64,000 nucleotides of DNA from NCBI RefSeq assembly GCF_019636135.1, contig NZ_JAHBYD010000009.1, forward strand, positions 62,001-126,000, read 5' to 3'. The position numbers and the translations under genes were made by a program. Shown one piece after another: positions 50,636-58,945 of this stretch (position 1 is the stretch's first letter; each line of letters starts with the position of its first letter). The notes under the pieces were generated by a model. The model saw nothing but the letters and a program-made list of their open reading frames with translations. It did not search any database and was not told the origin of the DNA. The stretch is from Phenylobacterium sp. (GTDB lineage Bacteria; Pseudomonadota; Alphaproteobacteria; Caulobacterales; Caulobacteraceae).

Positions 50636-52453
50636 CTACGCCTTGAGTTCCAGGCCTTTCAGCGAGCCCTCGGCGCGCCAGTCCTCCAGCACCTTCACGA
50701 AGGCCACGGGGCCGGCGCCGTAGGAGCCGTTCTGCTTGGCCATCCGTTCGGGGGCGCCCTCGTTGTTGTAGTAGCCGGGGGTGCATTCCTTGAGGAACGC
50801 CTCGCGCATCAGGCTGAGGTCGACGATGGTCTTCACCCAGGTCGCCTCGGCGTCCTCGGAGGGCTCGATGGTGCGCGCCTGCCGCCCCCGCGCTTCGGTC
50901 ACGAGGTAGGCGATATGCTTCGACTGCTCGTTGATCATGTGCGGGAAGTTGGCCGTGAAGCCCGACTGCACGTTCGAGACGATGAAGCAATTGGGGAAGC
51001 CGCGGCTCAGCACGCCGTGCAGGGTTGAGGCGCCGGTCGACCACTTCCCGGTCAGGCTCTGGCCGCCCTTGCCGTAGAGCTCGTAGCCCGAGCGGCGGAC
51101 GTAGCTGGTGCCCACCTCGAAGCCCGTCGCGTAGACGAGGCAGTCGATCTCGTAGTGCTGGCCGTTGGCCCAAATGCCGGTCTCGTCGATGCGCTCGACG
51201 CCCTTGCCCTGCGTGTCGACCAGCTCGACGTTCGGGCGGTTGAAGGTGGTCAGGTACTCGTCGTGGAAGCAGGGCCGCTTGCAGAACTGGTTGTACCAGG
51301 GCTTCAGCGCCTCGGCGGCGGCCGGGTCCTGCACGGTCGAGTCCACGCGGGCGCGGACCTGCTCCATCTTCTTGAAGTCGGCGAGTTGCATCAGCTCGGC
51401 CGGGTTGCCCACCGCTTCGCCGGCCTCGGCCTTGCGGCGCGCGAGCAGCAGGATGTTGCCGATGATGTCGGTCCAGCCGTCGTTGACCAGGTCCTTGTCG
51501 GCGAAGCCGCCGGAGACGAGGACGTTGAAGTTGTCCATCCGCTCCTGCTGCCAGCCGGGCTGGAGGCTTGCGGCCCACTCGGGATCGGTCGGGCGGTTCG
51601 CGCGGACGTCGATCGACGAGGGCGTGCGCTGGAAGACGTAGAGCTGCTTCGCCCACTCGCCGAGGTGCGGGATGCACTGCACCGCCGTGGCGCCCGTGCC
51701 GATGATGCCGACGCGCTTGTCCTTCAGCCCGGTGAGGCCGCCGTCCGAATTGCCGCCCGTGTAGTCGTAGTCCCAGCGGCTGGTGTGGAAGCTGTGCCCC
51801 TTGAAGCTCTCGACGCCGGGAATGCCGGGCAGCTTCGGCCGGTGCAGCGGGCCGTTGGCCATGACCACGAAGCGGGCCTTCAGCGCGTCGCCGCGGTTGG
51901 TGGAGACGGTCCAGCGGGCGGCCGCCTCGTCCCAGCGCATCTCGGTGACTTCGGTCTGGAACAACGCCCCCTTGTAGAGGCCGAACTTCTCGCCGATGGC
52001 GCGGCTGTGGCGCAGGATCTCGGGCGCGCGGCTGTACTTCTCGACCGGCAGGTAGCCGACCTCTTCCAGCAGCGGCAGGTAGATGTAGCTCTCGATGTCG
52101 CAGGCGGCGCCGGGATAGCGGTTCCAGTACCAGGTGCCGCCGAAGTCGCCGCCCTTCTCGATGATGCGGATGTCCTCGACGCCGGCCTCCTTGAGCCGCG
52201 CCGCCGCGAGCTGGCCGCCGAAGCCGCCGCCGACCACCACCACCTCGACCTCGTCGGTCACGGGCGCGCGGTCGACCTTCCGGACGTAGGGGTCCTCGAG
52301 GTAGTGGGCGAACTGCCCGGCGATCTCGACGTACTGCTCGTTGCCGTCCCGGCGGACGCGCTTGTCGCGCTCGGCGCGGTACCTGTCGCGCAGGGCGCCC
52401 GGATCGAAGCCCAGGTCATCGCCCCCCGTGATCTCCGGCTTGTCGTCGGCCAT
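50636..52453 (-). CDS. FAD-dependent Baeyer-Villiger-type monooxygenase
   Basis: 605 residues. Two Rossmann motifs: [17 protein letters not shown] (FAD) and [11 protein letters not shown] (NADPH), with the Baeyer-Villiger fingerprint [15 protein letters not shown] between them (F-x-G-x3-H-T-x2-W-D). Also [15 protein letters not shown] and [13 protein letters not shown]. Such enzymes insert oxygen beside ketones using NADPH; cyclohexanone- or steroid-monooxygenase-like in length. The start has GGGAGGA upstream. Probable role in degrading cyclic or terpenoid compounds, inferred from family. Confidence 0.92.
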   Translation of the reverse strand: MADDKPEITGGDDLGFDPGALRDRYRAERDKRVRRDGNEQYVEIAGQFAHYLEDPYVRKVDRAPVTDEVEVVVVGGGFGGQLAAARLKEAGVEDIRIIEKGGDFGGTWYWNRYPGAACDIESYIYLPLLEEVGYLPVEKYSRAPEILRHSRAIGEKFGLYKGALFQTEVTEMRWDEAAARWTVSTNRGDALKARFVVMANGPLHRPKLPGIPGVESFKGHSFHTSRWDYDYTGGNSDGGLTGLKDKRVGIIGTGATAVQCIPHLGEWAKQLYVFQRTPSSIDVRANRPTDPEWAASLQPGWQQERMDNFNVLVSGGFADKDLVNDGWTDIIGNILLLARRKAEAGEAVGNPAELMQLADFKKMEQVRARVDSTVQDPAAAEALKPWYNQFCKRPCFHDEYLTTFNRPNVELVDTQGKGVERIDETGIWANGQHYEIDCLVYATGFEVGTSYVRRSGYELYGKGGQSLTGKWSTGASTLHGVLSRGFPNCFIVSNVQSGFTANFPHMINEQSKHIAYLVTEARGRQARTIEPSEDAEATWVKTIVDLSLMREAFLKECTPGYYNNEGAPERMAKQNGSYGAGPVAFVKVLEDWRAEGSLKGLELKA

Positions 52454-52542
52454 CGCGTCCTCCCGCTGACTTATCAGCGATCAGCGTGCCGAACGATCGT
52501 TTGACGGGCAAGTGTGACGTGGGGTCACTGATCACCCCAGTT

Positions 52543-52669
52543 CGTCATGGCCCGGCTCGTCCGGGCCACCCATTGGGCTGTGAGTTGGCGATCATCCGCG
52601 GCGTCGATGCCGCGCTCCAACATGAGGCTCACAGCCCAGTGGGTCCCCCGGACAAGCCGGGGGATGACG
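52543..52669. repeat. interspersed inverted-repeat element, family C
   Basis: 5' arm CGTCATGGCCCGGCTC then GTCCGGGCC plus TGGGCTGTGAG pairs with 3' arm CTCACAGCCCA then GGTCCCCCGGACAAGCC plus GGGGGATGACG. The element fills most of the gap between the monooxygenase start and the anmK stop. Confidence 0.85.
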
Positions 52670-52683
52670 ATCAGGAGGGCTAG

Positions 52684-53808
52684 CTAGGGCCGCACGACCT
52701 TGCCGCCGGTCATAGGCGTGGGAACCCCCGTGGTCTTCGGGAACGAGATCGGCAGGCCGCGGTGGACGCGGACGGCGAGGAAGGCGATGGCCTCGGCTTC
52801 GATGGCGTCGCCGCGCCAGCCGTGGTCCTCGGCGGGGCGGACGGGCACGGGCAGGCGCTCGGCCAGCGCCTTCATGATCTCGGGATTGTGCCGCCCGCCG
52901 CCGGTGACGATCACCTCGCGCGGATCGGTGCGCAGGCTCTCGAAGCCGCGCTTCACGGCCTCTGCGGCGAAGGCGACCAAGGTGGCGGCGGCGTCCTCCA
53001 ACTGGAGCGCCTCCAGCGGCTCCAGCGAGAAGTCGTGGCGGTCGAGCGACTTCGGCGGCCGGGCGGTGAAGTAGGGATGGGCCAGGAGCGCGCGCACCAC
53101 GCCCTCGTCGGCGCGGCCGACGCTGGCGTACTTGCCGCCCGCGTCGTAGCGGCCCGCGCCGCGCGCCTGGACCAGCAGGTCGAGCATCCCGTTGCCGGGG
53201 CCGGTGTCGAAGGCGGCGATGTCATCGCCGCCGGTCCAGAGCGTCAGGTTCGCCACGCCGCCGACGTTCAGCACGGCGAGCGGCGGCTTCAGGCCGGAGG
53301 CCTTGGCGCGGGCCAGATGGTAGGCGGGCGCGATCGGCGCGCCCTCCCCGCCCGCCGCGACGTCGGCCGAGCGGAAGTCGTAGACCACGGGCCGGCCGCA
53401 GAGCTTCGCCAGCAGCGCCGCGTCGCCCAACTGGACCGTTCGGCCGGGCACGCCCGGCTTCGGCCGCTCGTGCAGCACCGTCTGGCCGTGCATGCCCACG
53501 AGGTCGAGGTCGGGGAACGACAGGCCGTTCTCCTGCAGGAACGCCTCGGCGGCCGCGTGGTGCTCCTCGGCGATCATCTCGGCGGCGTGATGGAAGATCG
53601 GTGGCTCCGGCTCGCCCCGCGGCCACTTCAACGCCTGCTGGGTCGCTTCCAGGACGACGTTGCGGGTGGCGTCGCTGAGCTTGCGCTCGCCGGCCGGGCC
53701 GAAGCTCAGGATCTTCTCGCCGTCCGTATCGAGGACCGCCATGTCGACGGCGTCCAGCGAGGTCCCGGTCATGAATCCCAGCGCGAGCATGGGGACCTTG
53801 ACTGCCAT
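52684..53808 (-). CDS. anmK: anhydro-N-acetylmuramic acid kinase
   Basis: 374 residues. Recycles cell-wall anhydroMurNAc to MurNAc-6-phosphate. Hallmarks: GFMTGTSLDAVD at the N-terminus, GMHGQTVLH, DFRSADVAAGGEGAPIAP, LNVGGVANLT, FDTGPGNGMLD and VTGGGRHN. Divergent from tyrS with a 166-nt gap; this pairing is common in alphaproteobacteria. Links the window's peptidoglycan genes (M23 peptidase, amidase, PBP1A) with murein recycling. Confidence 0.95.
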   Translation of the reverse strand: MAVKVPMLALGFMTGTSLDAVDMAVLDTDGEKILSFGPAGERKLSDATRNVVLEATQQALKWPRGEPEPPIFHHAAEMIAEEHHAAAEAFLQENGLSFPDLDLVGMHGQTVLHERPKPGVPGRTVQLGDAALLAKLCGRPVVYDFRSADVAAGGEGAPIAPAYHLARAKASGLKPPLAVLNVGGVANLTLWTGGDDIAAFDTGPGNGMLDLLVQARGAGRYDAGGKYASVGRADEGVVRALLAHPYFTARPPKSLDRHDFSLEPLEALQLEDAAATLVAFAAEAVKRGFESLRTDPREVIVTGGGRHNPEIMKALAERLPVPVRPAEDHGWRGDAIEAEAIAFLAVRVHRGLPISFPKTTGVPTPMTGGKVVRP

Positions 53809-53974
53809 GAGCCGCGCCCGGTAGCTAGCCCGCCATGATCGGTCCTGCCGCCCTCACTGGCCGCTATTACCGCCTGCGATCCTAGCAGGCGACCGATCCC
53901 ACGCGCCTGCCACCTCGGCCGGCGCCTCATCCGACAAACAGAGATCGCCGGCCCCAACTCACCTGGAGCCTGCC

Positions 53975-55297
53975 ATGTCCCTCGAAATCCTCGGCCGCCC
54001 TGTGCTAGAGGCCGCCGCGCCCGACCGCGAGATTCCCCGAATGCCCGAAACCGCCTTCAAGTCCGAGTTCCTGCAGGTGATGCAGTCGCGCGGCTACATC
54101 CACCAGATCACCCATCCGGAGGAGCTGGACGAGGCGGCGAGCAAGGGGGTGATCACGGCCTACGTCGGCTACGACGCCACCGCGCCCAGCCTGCACATCG
54201 GCAACCTGATCACCATCATGATGCTGCGCCGGCTGCAGCAGACCGGCCACAAGCCGATCGTCATCGTGGGCGGCGGCACGACCAAGGTCGGCGACCCGTC
54301 CGGCAAGGACGAGACGCGCCAGTTGCGCACGCACGACGAGATCCAGGGCAACATCGCCACGCAGAAGCAGGCGTTCGCGAAGTTCCTGCGGTTCGGCGAC
54401 GGCCCGACCGACGCCATGCTGGTCGACAACGACGAGTGGCTGTCGAAGCTGGGCTACATCGACTTCCTGCGCGAGTACGGCGTCCACTTCACGATCAACC
54501 GCATGCTGGCGTTCGACTCCGTGAAGCTGCGGCTGGACCGCGAGCAGCCGCTGACCTTCATCGAGTTCAACTACATGCTCATGCAGGCCACCGACTTCCT
54601 GGAGCTGTGGCGCCGCTACGGCTGCCAGTTGCAGATGGGCGGCTCGGACCAGTGGGGCAACATCGTCAACGGCGTGGAGCTGATCCGCCGCGTCGAGGGC
54701 AAGCCCGCGTTCGGCCTGACCACGCCGCTGCTGTCGACCGCATCGGGCCAGAAGATGGGCAAGACCGCCCAGGGCGCGGTGTGGCTGAACGCCGACATGC
54801 GCTCTGCGTACGACTACTGGCAGTTCTGGCGGAACACCGAGGACGCCGACGTGGGCCGCTTCCTGAAGCTGTTCACCGACCTGCCCCTGGACGAGATCGC
54901 GCGGCTGGAGGCGCTGCCGGGGGCGCAGATCAACGAGGCCAAGAAGGTTCTCGCCAACGAGGCCACGCGGATGCTGCACGGCGACGCCGAGGCCGAGAAG
55001 GCCGCCGCGGCGGCGCAGGCGGCGTTCGTGGACGGCGCGCTCTCGGCCGACCTGCCGACGCACGAGACGCCCGCGGCGGGGCTCGAGGCGGGCGTGCAAC
55101 TCGCCGACCTCGCGGTCGCGGCGGGGCTCGCCGGCTCCAAGGGCGAGGCGCGCCGCCTGGCCCAGGGCGGCGGCCTGCGCGTGAACGACAAGGCCGAAGC
55201 CGACGCCAACCGCCTGATCACCCATGGCGACCTCGTCGACGGCGTGGTGAAACTCGGCGCCGGAAAGAAGAAGATCGTGCTGGTGAAGCCCGTCTGA
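53975..55297 (+). CDS. tyrS: tyrosyl-tRNA synthetase
   Basis: 440-residue class I synthetase charging tRNA-Tyr. HIGH-type motif SLHIGNL, tyrosine-binding [11 protein letters not shown] and [16 protein letters not shown]-type loop [12 protein letters not shown], and a C-terminal S4 domain ([16 protein letters not shown]). GGAG lies 6 nt before the ATG at 53975, favouring it over the ATG at 54041, although the first 22 residues are poorly conserved-looking. Confidence 0.97.
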   Translation: MSLEILGRPVLEAAAPDREIPRMPETAFKSEFLQVMQSRGYIHQITHPEELDEAASKGVITAYVGYDATAPSLHIGNLITIMMLRRLQQTGHKPIVIVGGGTTKVGDPSGKDETRQLRTHDEIQGNIATQKQAFAKFLRFGDGPTDAMLVDNDEWLSKLGYIDFLREYGVHFTINRMLAFDSVKLRLDREQPLTFIEFNYMLMQATDFLELWRRYGCQLQMGGSDQWGNIVNGVELIRRVEGKPAFGLTTPLLSTASGQKMGKTAQGAVWLNADMRSAYDYWQFWRNTEDADVGRFLKLFTDLPLDEIARLEALPGAQINEAKKVLANEATRMLHGDAEAEKAAAAAQAAFVDGALSADLPTHETPAAGLEAGVQLADLAVAAGLAGSKGEARRLAQGGGLRVNDKAEADANRLITHGDLVDGVVKLGAGKKKIVLVKPV

Positions 55298-55301
55298 CCC
55301 G

Positions 55302-55445
55302 TTCCCTCCCTTGATGGGGAGGGACAGGCCGCGTGAGCGGCCAGGGTGAGGAAGTATGGGCCGGAACGCAGGCGTGAGGGGATGATCCACACTCCCTCAC
55401 CCTGCTCGCCTCCGGCGAACTGTCCCTCCCCATCAAGGGAGGGAA
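55302..55445. repeat. MITE-like element, family B copy 1
   Basis: Perfect 23-bp terminal inverted repeats (55302-55324 and 55423-55445, starting TTCCCTCCCTTGATGGGGAG) with internal hairpins GGCCGCGTGAGCGGCC and GCTCGCCTCCGGCGAAC. 144 bp. No transposase. The AGGAG of the peroxiredoxin gene directly abuts its end. Copy 2 is at 57574-57716 in the opposite orientation. Confidence 0.88.
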
Positions 55446-55455
55446 AGGAGATGCG

Positions 55456-55917
55456 ATGACTGACCTTGTGGAAGGCGCCGTGGCGCCGGACTTCGACCTC
55501 GAGACGCCGGACGGCCGGGTGAAGCTCGCCGACTACGCCGGCAAGGCCGTGGTGCTCTACTTCTATCCGAAGGACGACACCGGCGGCTGCACCAAGGAGG
55601 CCCAGGGGTTCACCGAGCTCGCGCCCGAGTTCGCGAAGGCGGGCGTGGCGGTGATCGGCGTCTCCAAGGACTCCGTCGCCTCGCACAGGAAGTTCATCGC
55701 CAAGTACGATCTCGGCATCCCGCTGGGCTCGGACCCGCAGGGCGAGGTGATCGAACGCTACGGCTCGTGGGTGGAGAAGAGCCTCTACGGGCGCAGGTAC
55801 ATGGGCATCGACCGGTCCACCTTCCTGATCAAGGACGGCAGGATCGCGAGGATGTGGCGCAAGGTGAAGGTCCCCAACCACGCCCAGGCGGTCCTGGAGG
55901 CCGCCAGGGCGCTCTGA
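55456..55917 (+). CDS. bcp: bacterioferritin-comigratory-type peroxiredoxin
   Basis: 153-residue thiol peroxidase reducing hydroperoxides. The peroxidatic Cys45 lies in DDTGGCTKEAQGF; the resolving cysteine often found 5 residues later is a Gln here, so it likely uses a 1-Cys mechanism or an external thiol. Thioredoxin fold ends and the mid-region GVSKDSVASHRKFIAKYDL are standard. Downstream of repeat element B copy 1, which supplies the sequence next to its ribosome binding site. Confidence 0.92.
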   Translation: MTDLVEGAVAPDFDLETPDGRVKLADYAGKAVVLYFYPKDDTGGCTKEAQGFTELAPEFAKAGVAVIGVSKDSVASHRKFIAKYDLGIPLGSDPQGEVIERYGSWVEKSLYGRRYMGIDRSTFLIKDGRIARMWRKVKVPNHAQAVLEAARAL

Positions 55918-56016
55918 GGCCCCCTTCCCCCCTGCGCGGGGCCGCCAGGGCTTGCCTGTCGCAAAAAAGTCGTCGCATATCGCGCGGGTCCAGGGGGCAG
56001 GGACTTAAACGTACGC

Positions 56017-57171
56017 ATGGAACGTCTGGCGAAGCTCAAAAGCTCGCTCGTCGAGCTATTTCCGGAGCGGCACCTCTACGTGCGCTCGGGCGGCGCGATG
56101 AAGGGCTTCGTCCTCACCACGAAGAAGCAGTTGATGATCGCCGGCGGCATGGCCGCGGGCGCGCTCTGGATGGGCGTCTGCACGGCCGCCATGCTGGTGA
56201 ACCTGCTGTCGGTTTCGACGGCCGACCGCGAGATCGCGCAGCTCAAGGCCCAGTCCGAGCGCTACGTCGCCGATCGCCAGGCCCGGCTCGACAGCGCCAT
56301 GGCCCGGCTGAACGCCGCCTCCGGCTCCAACGCCGACCTGGCCCAGGCGATCGAGAAGCGCCACGCCGCGCTCGCCATGCTGCTCACCGACCTCAAGGGC
56401 GCGCCCGGGTCCGCCGAGGCCCTGACGCCCGCCATCAACCGCGCGCTCGCCGCCCAGGATTCGAGCCCCGTGCGCCGCGTCGAGATGGTGCGCATCGGCC
56501 AGGAGCAGCTCCTGGAAGCCGCCGACAGCTTCGCCAAGGGCCGCGCCGACCGCCTGCGCCTCGCCTTCCGCATGGCCGGGCTCTCGCCCTCGTCGTTCGT
56601 GGACCGCGGCAGCTCGCTGGGCGGCCCGCTGATCGACAGCGGGGACCCCCGCGCCCTGGCCGCCGTGCTCGACGTGGACGACGATTTCGCGGTCCGCATC
56701 CAGCGCGCCGCCCGCGACCTCAACGAGTCCAAGCAACTGGCGGAAGCCGCGCGGGACCTGCCGGTCGCGCGGCCGACCAACGGCGGCTCGCAGACCAGCG
56801 GCTTCGGCGTGCGCTTCGATCCGTTCACCCGCCGCCCGGCCTACCACTCGGGCCTCGACTTCAACGGCGGCTACGCCCAGCCGATCTATGCGACCGGTCC
56901 CGGCGTGGTCTCGTTCACCGGCCAGCGCTCGGGCTACGGCAACGTGGTCGAGATCGACCATGGCCGCGGCCTGAAGACCCGCTATGCCCACCTTTCGGGC
57001 TTCGCCGTCCGTCCCGGCCAGCGCGTGGCCGTCGGGCAGCGGATCGCCGCCATGGGCTCCACGGGACGCTCGACAGGCACGCACCTTCACTATGAAGTGT
57101 GGGTCAACGGCCGGGCCCAGAACCCCGGACGCTTCCTGAAGGCGGGCCAATATGTTCTCCAAGCCGACTAA
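56017..57171 (+). CDS. M23 (LytM) peptidoglycan endopeptidase, LmdC-like
   Basis: 384 residues. A single N-terminal transmembrane segment (about 37-62) is followed by a coiled-coil-like stalk and a C-terminal LytM domain with zinc residues in HSGLD (about 277) and HLHYEV (His about 356). It should cut cross-link peptides in the periplasm. The bactofilin gene overlaps its 3' end by 20 nt. In Hyphomonas and relatives a membrane-anchored M23 peptidase (LmdC) is coupled to bactofilin BacA to direct local wall growth; the arrangement here is equivalent, so the same partnership is likely. Confidence 0.9.
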   Translation: MERLAKLKSSLVELFPERHLYVRSGGAMKGFVLTTKKQLMIAGGMAAGALWMGVCTAAMLVNLLSVSTADREIAQLKAQSERYVADRQARLDSAMARLNAASGSNADLAQAIEKRHAALAMLLTDLKGAPGSAEALTPAINRALAAQDSSPVRRVEMVRIGQEQLLEAADSFAKGRADRLRLAFRMAGLSPSSFVDRGSSLGGPLIDSGDPRALAAVLDVDDDFAVRIQRAARDLNESKQLAEAARDLPVARPTNGGSQTSGFGVRFDPFTRRPAYHSGLDFNGGYAQPIYATGPGVVSFTGQRSGYGNVVEIDHGRGLKTRYAHLSGFAVRPGQRVAVGQRIAAMGSTGRSTGTHLHYEVWVNGRAQNPGRFLKAGQYVLQAD

Positions 57172-57568
57172 GGACGCCGCGAACGAGGTCGCGACCTCGG
57201 CGCCGCGCAAGCTGGAACCGGCCTCGCTGGTCGCCACCGGCGTCCGCATCGCCGGCAATGTCGAGACCCAGGGCGACCTGCACCTGGACGGCGCCGTCGA
57301 GGGCGACCTGCGCGTGGGCCTGCTGGTGATCGGCGAGGCCGGCAGCGTCTCCGGCGCGATCCATGCCGACGCCGTGGAAGTCCGCGGCCGGGTCACGGGC
57401 GTCATCTGCGCGCGCCGCGTGAAGCTGTGGTCCACCGCCCGCGTCGACGGCGACATCAGCCACACCGAACTCGCCATCGAGGCCGGCGCCCACTTCGAGG
57501 GCCGCAGCCTGGCGCTCATCCCGCCAGCCGAGGAGGCGCCGGCGCTGTCGGTGGTGGCGGCGGAGTAG
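57152..57568 (+). CDS. bacA: bactofilin
   Basis: 138 residues. The central beta-helix domain (GVRIAGNVETQGDLHLDGAVEGDLRVGLLVIGEAGSVSGAIHADAVEVRGRV...) is the bactofilin fold, which polymerises without nucleotide into filaments. The N-terminal MFSKPTKDAAN could be membrane-targeting, and the C-terminal tail is disordered. It overlaps the M23 peptidase by 20 nt, strongly suggesting functional coupling in local peptidoglycan shaping (stalks or buds). Followed by a repeat element. Confidence 0.95.
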   Translation: MFSKPTKDAANEVATSAPRKLEPASLVATGVRIAGNVETQGDLHLDGAVEGDLRVGLLVIGEAGSVSGAIHADAVEVRGRVTGVICARRVKLWSTARVDGDISHTELAIEAGAHFEGRSLALIPPAEEAPALSVVAAE

Positions 57569-57573
57569 GTCCC

Positions 57574-57716
57574 TTCCCTCCCTTAATGGGGAGGGAAAGC
57601 TCGCCGAAGGCGAGCAGGGTGGGGAAGCCTGGGCTCACCCCAACCTCTCAGATTTCGCACCACACTCCCCCACCCTGGCCGCTTCGCGGCCTGTCCCTCC
57701 CCATTAAGGGAGGGAA
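57574..57716. repeat. MITE-like element, family B copy 2
   Basis: 23-bp terminal inverted repeats (57574-57596 and 57694-57716; TTCCCTCCCTTAATGGGGAG type). Internal hairpins are GCTCGCCGAAGGCGAGC then GGCCGCTTCGCGGCC, the reverse order of copy 1, so the two copies are inverted. It separates the convergent bacA and prfB stops. Confidence 0.88.
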
Positions 57717-57722
57717 GGACGC

Positions 57723-58836
57723 TTACCCTTCCCGCGTGGCCCCGACCCTCTGGGCGAGGGCGGCGCCCATGAAGCGGTCGAGGTCGCCGTCCAGGACGCC
57801 GTCGGTGTCGGATGTCTCCACGTCGGTGCGCAGGTCCTTCACCATCTGGTACGGCTGCAGCACGTAGCTGCGGATCTGGTGGCCCCAGCCGATGTCGGTC
57901 TTCTGGTCCTCCAGCGCCTGCTGCGCCGCCTCGCGCTTGGCCAGTTCGGCCTCGTACAGGCGCGCCTTGAGCTGCTTCCAGGCCTGGTCGCGGTTCTGGT
58001 GCTGCGAGCGCTGGTTCTGGCAGGCGACGACGATGCCGGTGGGGATGTGCGTCAGGCGCACCGCCGAGTCCGTCTTGTTCACGTGCTGGCCGCCCGCGCC
58101 GGAGGCCCGGTAGGTGTCTGTGCGCACGTCGGCCGGGTTGATCTCGATCTCGATGGTGTCGTCCACCACCGGATAGACCCAGACCGAGGCGAAGCTGGTG
58201 TGCCGCTTGGCCGCCGCGTCGAAGGGCGAGATGCGGACGAGGCGGTGGACGCCGCCCTCGGTCTTCAGCCAGCCGTAGGCGTTGGTCCCCTTCACCTGCA
58301 GGGTGACGGACTTGATGCCGGCCTGCTCGCCCGAGGTCTCTTCCAGGAAGTCCACGTCCATCCCGTGGGCCTTGGCCCAGCGGGTGTACATGCGCAGCAG
58401 CATGCCGGCCCAGTCGTTGGACTCGGTGCCGCCGGCGCCGGAGTTGATCTCGACGAAGGCGTCGTTGCCGTCGGCCTCGCCCGAGAGCAGCGCCTCGAGC
58501 TCGGCGCGGCCGACCCGCTCCCTGATCGCCTTCAACTGCTCGCGGGCTTCCTCGAGGCTGGCCTCGTCGCCCTCCTCGTCGGCCATTTCCGCGTAGCCGA
58601 CGGCGTCCGCCAGGTCGCGTTCCAGCGACTGCACGGCCTCGACCGACGCGGACAGGCGCGAGCGGTCGCGGCTGACCGCCTGGGCCTCGGCCGGGTTGTC
58701 CCACAGCGTCGGGTCCTCGACCCGCGCGTTCAGTTCGTCGAGTCTTCGAAGGGCCGGTTCCCAGTCAAAGACGCCTCCTGAGCAGTTCGATCGACTGCTC
58801 GATGTCGGCCTTGGCGGCCTCGACATCCGCTCTCAT
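57723..58836 (-). CDS. prfB: peptide chain release factor 2 with programmed +1 frameshift
   Basis: Recognises UGA and UAA stops. The GGQ motif is in [22 protein letters not shown]. The gene needs a frameshift: from ATG 58836 the zero frame reads 23 codons to CTT TGA (TGA at 58765-58767), with an AGGAGG Shine-Dalgarno-like element just before; a +1 shift at CTT-T-GAC continues as [14 protein letters not shown]. This is the classic autoregulatory site of bacterial RF2. Combined product about 370 residues. A short ORF starting at 58826 is an artefact of ignoring the shift. Confidence 0.96.
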
Positions 58837-58910
58837 GGAGAGACTCCCAAAACGTGAGCCGCGGGCTCTAGCCTGCTGCGGCGCCCTGCACAAGCGGTGC
58901 GCGCCGCCGC

Positions 58911-58945
58911 TCCTCCCCCGAACGTCATGGCCGGGACAAGACGCC
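58911..58945. repeat. partial family C repeat
   Basis: CTCCTCCCCCGAACGTCATGGCCGGGACAAG resembles the 5' arm of family C elements and of the copy at 10751, without a 3' partner. Located between prfB and the PBP1A stop. Confidence 0.4.

Noticed and set aside
55305..55445. element B as a simple intrinsic terminator of tyrS
   Set aside because: Structure is larger than a terminator, with 23-bp terminal repeats and a second inverted copy 2.2 kb away; termination could still be a secondary role.
57723..58826. prfB called from 58826 as a simple 367-residue ORF
   Set aside because: That start gives an unconserved N-terminus ([12 protein letters not shown]); the true start at 58836 with the CTT-TGA +1 shift gives the family N-terminus.
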